The notes under the pieces are model-generated. The model saw nothing but the letters and a program-made list of their open reading frames with translations, was not told the DNA's origin and made no database searches. This document shows, piece after piece, positions 57,118 through 64,000 of a stretch of 64,000 bases of DNA. The stretch's first letter is position 1. Every line of letters starts with the position of its first letter. The stretch is taken from positions 56,059,040 through 56,123,039 of the forward strand of contig OX359265.1 in the NCBI GenBank assembly GCA_947179155.2. The letters are read 5' to 3'. The stretch comes from Hedera helix (Eukaryota > Streptophyta > Magnoliopsida > Apiales > Araliaceae). The position numbers and the translations under genes were made by a program.

Positions 57118-58018
57118 TTAACATAGTTAATTAATACCACTCATCATCATCATCATCATCTGTAATGGTTCATGCTTATATATTCCCATTTGTATTGGGA
57201 AGATTCCGACTAATATATATAGAGAAAGAGAGGGACACTCCATGGCATCATAGAAATAGGTACGTGGGAGATGGAGTATACTGTTTATTTGTTTTAGGAG
57301 CATGGAATAATCTCTCCAGAAATAAGAACTAGTTCACTCGATATCCCCTCATATTAGATATTACCATATTCGATTTAAAATAGCTTCTTTTTTTTCTTTT
57401 TCTTTTTGTAATATTATTTTGTCCTTTTATTGATTATTATTGATGTTTGGAAATACAATCTCTAAATCATTAACTAATTGTGAGTAGTAACTTAGAGAAT
57501 AAATTGTACAAGGATGACCCATAAAATTAGTATTTTACACCATTCAATAACAAACATGTTATGTAGATATAATTAGCTTCAAAAAATTAATAATAATCTT
57601 AGATTTTTGAAATCAAGGGAGTATATACATAGGAACTTTCAAATCATGTATTTATTATGCTCTAACAATCAAAAGTAAACCATATTTTCTCTAAAAACTT
57701 GAGGATTTTCTGATTCGATCGATTTGCAACTTTTCAATAATAGGTGGAAGATTTGGAAACCTCCAAATATTTATTTAAATTAAATATATGATGAATGGTA
57801 TGAATTTACATACATGTTTTTTTGTCAAGTCTCCAATTCTATGGATATCATGATTATCAACAACACATATATATGTAACCAAATACCATAAAAATAAATA
57901 AATTAAAGCCGGTCTAGCTAGCACAGGGCTTTTATTAGGGTTTATGGAGGAGCACATCCCTCCATAACGGCTGCAACAATTTTTTTTGCATCATCACCCC
58001 CATGCATCTTTTAAAATT
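57118..58018. other. Intergenic between TBL and HD-Zip
   Basis: The stretch holds the former TBL 3' UTR, with 'catcatcatcatcat' at about 57140, and the 3' UTR of the HD-Zip gene on the other strand. A half-copy of a Stowaway-like end ('caagggagtatat', about 57590-57632) is visible. No exon is accepted. Confidence 0.45.
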
Positions 58019-59166
58019 TTATGGCATGAGGGACACATTGTTAGAGTGGCAGCCTTTGGGAGTTGAATATGTATATAATGTTGCAGGCTGTTCCAGCTTT
58101 AATGCCAGTATTTCTTTCTTCAATCTTTGGTTCTCCTCACTAAGATTTTCACAACATTTCTTCAAGAACCCACAGTCTACCTCAGTTTGCTTTAATTTAG
58201 TCCTGCATAATATCATTCATTCATTCATAACCTCCTTTCTTGTTAGTAAGTGGTAACAATTAAATAACAGATCAAAAACCAGAGTCATGAATTAATATAA
58301 GTATTTTTTAGCACTATTTTCTTGCAAAGAAAAAAAATGAAGAAATTAAACTAAAAACAATATTATATACACACCTTGCTCTTCTGTTCTGAAACCAAAC
58401 TTCAACTTGACGCGACTTCAGATTTAACCTCTCAGCCAGTGCTTGCTTTTGAACCTGCACGCCAATTAATGCATTGTTCATGAATGAAATTAAAATTTAG
58501 TAAATTTGTACAATGATATTTTATGAACCAGTCAGCTTTTCTTGATGCAATGACAATTATTACCTTTGAAAATGCCATATTTTGTATGCATTGGATCTAT
58601 ATTATATGTTTACAGTACCTATAATTGTGCATGCCATTTTGAACGCAAGTACTCCGTATAATTTAGTCTTTCTTACTTTTGCTCACCCTGATTAGGGCAC
58701 ATAATCACATAGATATAACTCAATGAAACTTGAATATCAACAGGATCAAATTATATACGATTTTATTTTATTTTTATAAAGAAAAATAATAAGAAAGAGT
58801 GAAATGAAAAATAGACGTCACCGTATTAAGGGTGGTATGCAGCTTGAAGCTATCTTCAAGCATGGAAGTTTGTTCTTTGGTAAGCCTTTGTTTTTTTCTA
58901 CTGCACTTCTTGTGTTTAATACCTTTTGCTGCATCATTTTTCTCTTCCTCTAAATTAGTGTTGGAGCTGAATCCTTCCTTCGTCTTATATAATTCAAATA
59001 TATGATCCATGGCTAATTCCTCATCTTTGGGGTAAAGTGGAAAGGAAAGACCTAAGCAAGCAACGCGCTTATTTTTGTGCTCTTCCTTTTTAGGCACGTA
59101 ATATTGATCACCCAAACCAATAGAAAGACCCAGCCCCATGTCCCATACTTGTTCATCATCTTCCAT
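58019..59166 (-). CDS. HD-Zip class II transcription factor, short form, 3 exons
   Basis: The minus-strand exons 59166-58822, 58454-58375 and 58202-58019 join to 202 residues plus stop with GT-AG introns. Residues about 86-145 are a homeodomain: 'KKQRLTKEQTSMLEDSFKLH', 'VQKQALAERLNLKSRQVEVW' and 'FQNRRAR'. A leucine zipper follows directly: 'TKLKQTEVDCGFLKKCCENL' and 'SEENQRLKKEILALK'. The RTKLKQTEVDC junction is diagnostic of HD-Zip II. The N-terminus, 'MGLGLSIGLGDQYY' and later 'LGLSFPL', offers EAR-like LxLxL text, in line with the class's role as repressors in shade and auxin responses. The usual C-terminal CPSCE redox motif is absent: the protein ends 'STPKGCHSNNVSLMP'. That fits a divergent paralogue or a truncated gene. 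Homeodomain and zipper look functional. Confidence 0.9.
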
Positions 59167-59169
59167 TAA

Positions 59170-59290
59170 TCTTGTGTGTGTGTTTTGTGTGTGAGAGAGA
59201 AAATGACAGAGAGAGAGAGAGGGAATGAAGGAATGAATGATAATTGGGAGATGGAAAAAGTTTTGGTGGGGAAAAAGAGGAGTTTTGAGA
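59170..59290 (-). promoter_or_regulatory. Likely HD-Zip leader and proximal promoter
   Basis: Directly upstream of the HD-Zip ATG the plus strand shows 'gagagagagagaggga' and 'tgtgtgtgtttt', meaning a CT-rich leader on the coding strand. No distinct TATA box was fixed. Confidence 0.35.
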
Positions 59291-59726
59291 AATGTCTGAC
59301 TAGTTAATTAATTGGGTTATAACTGATATCAGTTTTTCGATTATGTACTATTTATTATAGATAGAAGCCATTAATATTGACTAACAAATAAATAATAGTA
59401 GTAATATGAAAGAGTTAAAGCATGCGTTATAACCAATTGATGAGTTCATACCAAAATTAATTAAAAATAATACTGTAATAGTTCAGGATTTCACATTATA
59501 TTTCTTCAGACAAAAAGTCATGATCTATATACAGTTTGACTTGCAGCTTCTTAAAGTTGCTACCAATTTTGATGGCGTATATTCAAGGATGAAATGAGTG
59601 GACTGATACACGGTTGTAGAAGAAGCAAGTTTAGAGAACAATTTTTTTGTTAATTTTTTTTTTTTTTTAAAAAAATGGATGGATCGGAATAAGGAAATGG
59701 TAAGTGGACATAAAATTAGTAATAAT

Positions 59727-59972
59727 ACTCTATCCGTTTTTAATTATAAAATTAATTTCAGATATTTTTAAATTAAAAATAGTAATGAACTATTTAAATT
59801 TTAAACATAATAAATTTTATAATCTGTAATATTTTTTAAATAATTTATAATATTTATAATTATATTGACTTAAATTAAATAAATTTATATTAATTTTTGA
59901 ATTTAAAAATATTTAAAATTAATTTTTTTAAAATTAATAATAATCTTATAATTTAAAACGTAAAGAATATTT
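59727..59972. mobile_element. Stowaway-like MITE (family A)
   Basis: The left end 'ctctatccgtttttaattat' is answered by 'ataatttaaaacgtaaag' on the right. The interior has the family's 'aacataataaattttataat' and 'taaattaaataaatttat' words, shared with copies at 4.3, 28.4 and 61.5 kb. Confidence 0.75.
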
Positions 59973-59974
59973 AA

Positions 59975-61445
59975 TTACCCAAACTGTGATGATAATGATC
60001 ACGGAGAATGCAATGAAAAAGGGAGCTAACTTTGTAATAAACTCAGCTCACATCCAAATGATAGATAATTTCACTAAAATGATGGTTTTATTATGTTAAG
60101 AAAAATAATATATATATATATATATATATTAAAAAATATCTCATAAAACTATAAATAATAAAATAGAATAATAATATATAAATCTCATTTTAATTTTTTT
60201 TATTTCATATATTTATTTATATTTAATATTTATCTAAATTTATCGTTATATTTAACATAACTTCTATATTAATGAATCATGTTTTTGTCGTCTTTGGTGG
60301 ATTCACAAAACGTACAGCAATTTGACTATCGTTAGAGAACATTTATTTGCAATAGTTATTAATGACACCAATTTGGAAGCTGGACTCTTTGATCGGACTT
60401 TTTGCCTGCTCAAATCAAAATTAAAGGTGTATTGTCAAAATAATACTACTGTAGTACCTCCCTCCATCCTTGAAAGAATTAATAATTGCTCTATTGATGA
60501 CGATTTTGTATCGAGAAGTTATTCAATTTTTTAAAAATATTATTACGTAATATTTTAAATTAATTATATGTTATTATTTTAATATATATAGTAAATTTAT
60601 TATATATATTAAAATAATAATTTATAATTAACTTAAAATACTACTCGATAATATTTTAAAAAGACTGAATAATTTTTTCTGATAACTCATGTCAAAATTT
60701 GCAACACATTTAAAAAAAATTTAAATTAATTTTATTTTTGAAATTTAATATTAGAAAAGATAATATTTAAGTCAAGAAGCGGGTATCCACAAATATCAAC
60801 CAAAAGGGTAAATTATTTTACCCTGGCAAAGGACCATTGGTTGTCAGTTGTCACTCGTCCACATAATTCTCTGTCCTCCTTTGTCTCGGTCAACCAAAAA
60901 GAAAATATACAACTTTTGACTACCGGTGCACTATTGATTATTTAGTGTAAACATTGATCACCCAGAATGATAACTGAAAATTGTTTGCCTTTTTCCCCTT
61001 TTGTCATTTTTGCCCAACGACAAGATTTGACCGGTAACGCATACTCCCTCCATTCACTGAGCAATTGACCCTCCATTTCCCCCAAATTTCACTTTAATTT
61101 TCTAATAATTGAAAATATAAGGTCTTAATTGTAAGCTAAGGTTCATACCCCAATTATTATTTTTTTGTAAAAATAAGGTCCAAGTTGGATTAAAAATAAA
61201 TCCGAGTGGTTCAAAATTTAATTTGCGAGTGATTCAAAAAATTTGAATGAGACTCAGATTTAATACTTAAACGAGTCGATTTCGAATTTATTTTGATAAT
61301 CGAATATTTATATGAGTCAAATGTGAGCCGCTTAATATTCGCTCATTTAGAGTATCTAATTTTTCTTACATGACCAATTAATATTCAAATACAAGTTCGT
61401 TGATTCTTACTCGTATACAATATTTGTGTATATTCAATTTATTTA
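59975..61445. other. Intergenic, nothing firmly recognised
   Basis: AT-rich DNA contains one 70-codon plus-strand reading frame (60322-60534). It resembles no family I know and has no splice or start context that supports it. Inverted words 'aatattattacgtaatatt' and 'aaataataatttataatt' near 60540-60650 suggest a small MITE. Confidence 0.4.
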
Positions 61446-61449
61446 ATAT

Positions 61450-61712
61450 TTTTTCCATTTCAAATTATAATATTACCGTTGACTTTTTAAAAGTCAATTT
61501 AAAACATGTTCAAATTTAAAATTGACATGTTTCATTTAAGTTTTTAAAAATAATAAATTTTATAATTAATAATATTTTTTATGTAGTTATAGTATTTATA
61601 GTTGTATTGACATAAATTAAATAAATTCATCTTAATTTTGAGTTTTAAAATATTTAAAATTGACTTTTTAAAAATCAATATTGATCATATAATTTAAAAC
61701 AAATGAAGTATA
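61450..61712. mobile_element. Stowaway-like MITE (family A)
   Basis: The ends 'tccatttcaaattataatat' and 'atataatttaaaacaaatga' are inverted, and 'ttgactttttaaaagtcaat' is answered by 'ttgactttttaaaaatcaat'. The interior matches the other family-A copies, most closely the one at 28.4 kb. Confidence 0.78.
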
Positions 61713-61894
61713 TATTATTTAACAATTAAATTCTACACATACTTTCACAAGTGAAAGTAATTTTTATAATTCTCGTACATGTTCATTAATTGATTTAAGA
61801 GTGATAATATCACCTCTTTAATTTTTTTTTACAAGACATGAGATCTAATTTGAAAAGTTTAAATTTAAAGTATTCTAACAGTTAACTGAGTTAA

Positions 61895-61955
61895 TTTTAT
61901 CCATATTATCATTATATAAATGAATTTTATCCATATTATCATTATATAAATGGTG
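61895..61955. repeat. Tandem duplication, about 30 bp
   Basis: The unit 'attttatccatattatcatt' plus 'atataaatg' is present twice in a row. Confidence 0.85.
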
Positions 61956-62730
61956 CAATTTTTATTTGTATATGTCTCAAATACTTGTAAGTAACTCGAT
62001 TAAAAAACAAGTTAAGTCAAGTCGAACTTGAATCTGAACAAAGATTGTAAAATTAGATTTTAAATCCGGATACTTTATAAGAATTTTCGAGTATAATTTG
62101 AGTAAAGTATTGTTCGATTCAACTCGGGATCATTTTTAGCCATAGGTTCATGACTGATAAATTTTGATGCCATACAATATCTAATTATTTAAGAAGATGC
62201 ATAAACATGATTTTGAAGGGAATATCATCGGCTCTAGATACAGTGCCCTCATTGTTATTTGACAACGGAACACAATCAATCATTTCATATAGAAGAATCA
62301 AGGATGCCTTCATATTTGTTGCAAATTTAGAAATAAGAGAATTATACTAGCAATTATTGTCACTATTATTTTATTTTATTTTTTTGCTAAATAATTATTG
62401 TCACTATTTATTGTGCATTAAAGCCAAAATTGCACCGGCAATAAGATATGATATCACAATCAACTTGATAGTCGCAATAGCGTAAGTACAGCATTATGTT
62501 AGGAGATATAAACACGAGAGTAGAGTTGTACAAAAACATAGTGTGGATGCATCAATTTTGAGTGGTTCTCTCACTTAACAAGCCTTTTTGTGTGCAGTGG
62601 GAGTAGGGACAGACTATATTCCTTCGGGGACTTTGGATTGTTGTTAGCATCTCTTTCGTATAAACCCGCAGCATCATAAGCATGGGCTGAGACAAGTCTC
62701 TCCCACCCTCAAATCAATTATTGATTCTCT

Positions 62731-62750
62731 CTCTCTCTCTCTCTCTCTCC
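62731..62750. repeat. (CT)n microsatellite in peptide-gene upstream region
   Basis: A short run of CT dinucleotides lies about 120-140 bp upstream of the peptide-precursor start codon. It is probably in the leader or core promoter. Confidence 0.9.
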
Positions 62751-62870
62751 GTGCCTCTTTCATCGTAAGCATCATGCACTGATAGCATCAGCTCCCTCTA
62801 TTTATTTGGTATTCTCCCACTATTTTCTCTTCAAGGATAGAAAAAGATATACCTCCTTTTCGCTCAAATA

Positions 62871-63416
62871 ATGATAATGAGATCTTCATACATCATTTTT
62901 CTAAGTATTCTTACCACCTCTCTCTGTCTTCTTTTCTGTCTTCTTTGCAGAAGTGTTTTCAGCTCTTCTAATTCTCCAGTCCCAGTTTCTCTCCTAGGAA
63001 GGCGAGCCGTGAGAGATTTGAGCATGTCGTCCTCTAGCCAACAAGATGCACATCACAAGATCAAGGTAGGAATATATAATGGCTCCATCCCCTTTTATTT
63101 CCCCGACTCTCATCATTTATCATGAAATTCTAGTTTCAGGAATCTGAAGTCTAGTTGTATGTTGCAGGTTCATGAAGAAATGGAGAGAGATTCAAACCAG
63201 CCTGGTTCGCTTTCAAATGAGTTTGCAAACGTGTACAATGAACCAGAGCTTGTCTACCACACTGATTATCATGGGGTGACAACTCATCCAAATCCAACCC
63301 CTAAGCTTTCAAATGAGTTTGCAAATGTGTACAATGAACCAGAGCTTGCCTACCACACTGATTATCATGGGGTGACAACTCATCCAAATCCAACCCCTAA
63401 GCATCCAAAACCATAG
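62871..63416 (+). CDS. Secreted-peptide precursor with tandemly duplicated DY module
   Basis: Exon 1 (62871-63065) and exon 2 (63168-63416) join at a GT-AG intron of 102 bp to give 147 residues. The start 'MIMRSSYIIFLSILTTSLCL' begins a strong signal sequence or membrane anchor (residues about 8-27). Exon 2 opens 'VHEEMERDSNQPGS' and then carries two adjacent 32-residue units (about 80-111 and 112-143), each running 'LSNEFANVYNEPEL' to 'YHTDYHGVTTHPNPTPK', identical but for one Val/Ala change. The protein ends 'HPKP'. The layout (signal sequence, variable acidic middle, C-terminal Asp-Tyr followed by Pro/His-rich residues) is that of tyrosine-sulphated peptide precursors of the PSY and RGF/GOLVEN groups, but I cannot place it in either with confidence. 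A second in-frame Met at residue 3 could also start it. A downstream acceptor choice (AG at 63139) would add residues. Confidence 0.75.
63210..63401 (+). repeat. 96-bp in-frame tandem duplication in the peptide precursor
   Basis: Positions about 63210-63305 and 63306-63401 are nearly identical 96-bp units that encode the whole repeated peptide module. The few differences (one changing Val to Ala) show that the duplication is recent. Confidence 0.93.
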
Positions 63417-63419
63417 ACC

Positions 63420-64000
63420 ATGCTCAGTATATGCAAACTACAAAGACTTGCTCTAGATAGGATAAATTATGCTAGCCCCTGTTGGCCCTTTCCAGTGGAG
63501 GGATTATGAATCCGGAGCAGTTTTTAAATCCCACAATAGAGAATAAAACAAGACTACCTAAGAAGTGGGCTTTTATCTCATTCATGAGTTGTAAATATAT
63601 GTACATCAATGATCAATATTCTTCAATGAAACACTGTATCATCAACAGGGATTTGTTTAATTTTTGGTGGAGAAGTTTTAGGTTGATTTTCTCTAACCAT
63701 TTTCCAGTTTAAAGTCCGCTTACTAACTTGATAATTTAATAATGAAAGAAGATAATGTTAATAATTCTAAATTCAAGTTGAGCTGACGCAAAACATACCT
63801 ATCAGGTTTACCAAATGGTTGGACAAAGATAACTCTCTGGAGATGAGCTTTGAGCCCTACAAGGACAAGAGCTTAAAATATATTTAGCCCTATCCTATGA
63901 TTGCTGACTGTCGTCCTGCACGTCATTAAGGAAAATGTGTCTCCTCCACCATAACTGCATACAAAGGCGCCATACCCACTAGGAAAGTAACTGACAAGAT
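63420..64000. other. Downstream flank of the peptide gene
   Basis: This contains the probable 3' UTR of the peptide precursor and following intergenic DNA. A plus-strand reading frame at about 63482-63712 resembles no known protein. Nothing else is recognised up to the end of the window. Confidence 0.4.

Noticed and set aside
57920..58018. Possible extra HD-Zip coding segment on the minus strand ('MHGGDDAKKIVAAVMEGC')
   Set aside because: It lies in a different frame after the stop, without an acceptor that would join it to the zipper, and it does not contain the expected CPSCE motif.
60322..60534. 70-codon frame on the plus strand
   Set aside because: No family similarity, no splice context and AT-rich intergenic surroundings; it cannot be supported as a gene.
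1..64000. CRISPR arrays, operons or prophage-like features
   Set aside because: The window is plant nuclear DNA; regular tandem repeats here are microsatellites or local duplications without spacers.

Overview
The window is nuclear DNA from a flowering plant, almost certainly a eudicot. It is AT-rich. The genes are split by GT-AG introns, and the families are plant-specific: OSB organellar ssDNA-binding protein, CLE peptide, HD-Zip II, TBL and villin. Intergenic and intronic DNA is full of small non-autonomous transposons, solo LTRs, SINE copies and microsatellites. The species cannot be named from the sequence alone. Exon models were built by hand from splice sites, reading frame and family knowledge; no alignment was run.

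Layout. 1-4.6 kb holds microsatellites, a decayed plant-mobile-domain (PMD) coding remnant on the minus strand and a Stowaway-like MITE. 6.2-13.4 kb (minus) is an intact eight-exon glucose-6-phosphate 1-epimerase gene whose first intron carries a Copia-type LTR. 14.8-15.5 kb (minus) is a broken 3' piece of a villin gene. 18.28-18.81 kb (plus) is a U1 snRNA pseudogene with a 379-bp hAT MITE between its TATA box and its transcription start. 20.8-21.9 kb (plus) is a decayed tropinone-reductase-like SDR. 23.6-25.4 kb (plus) is an RRP1/Nop52 ribosome-biogenesis gene interrupted by one in-frame stop. 27.6-35.8 kb (minus) is a nine-exon OSB gene with three PDF motifs, its introns expanded by MITEs and simple repeats. 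37.0-42.5 kb (minus) is a seven-exon receptor-like kinase with no ectodomain. 43-49 kb is AT-rich and gene-poor. 49.05-49.39 kb (minus) is a single-exon CLE peptide precursor. 52.6-57.1 kb (plus) is a TBL (xylan/pectin O-acetyltransferase family) pseudogene with several lesions and a solo LTR in its first intron. 58.0-59.2 kb (minus) is a short HD-Zip class II gene. 62.9-63.4 kb (plus) is a two-exon secreted-peptide precursor whose putative peptide module is duplicated in tandem.

The genes do not form a pathway; this is ordinary eukaryotic gene order. The main points of interest are the U1 promoter split by a transposon, the in-frame stop in an otherwise intact RRP1, the duplicated DY-containing peptide module, and the series of gene remnants (villin, SDR, TBL, PMD) at different stages of decay.
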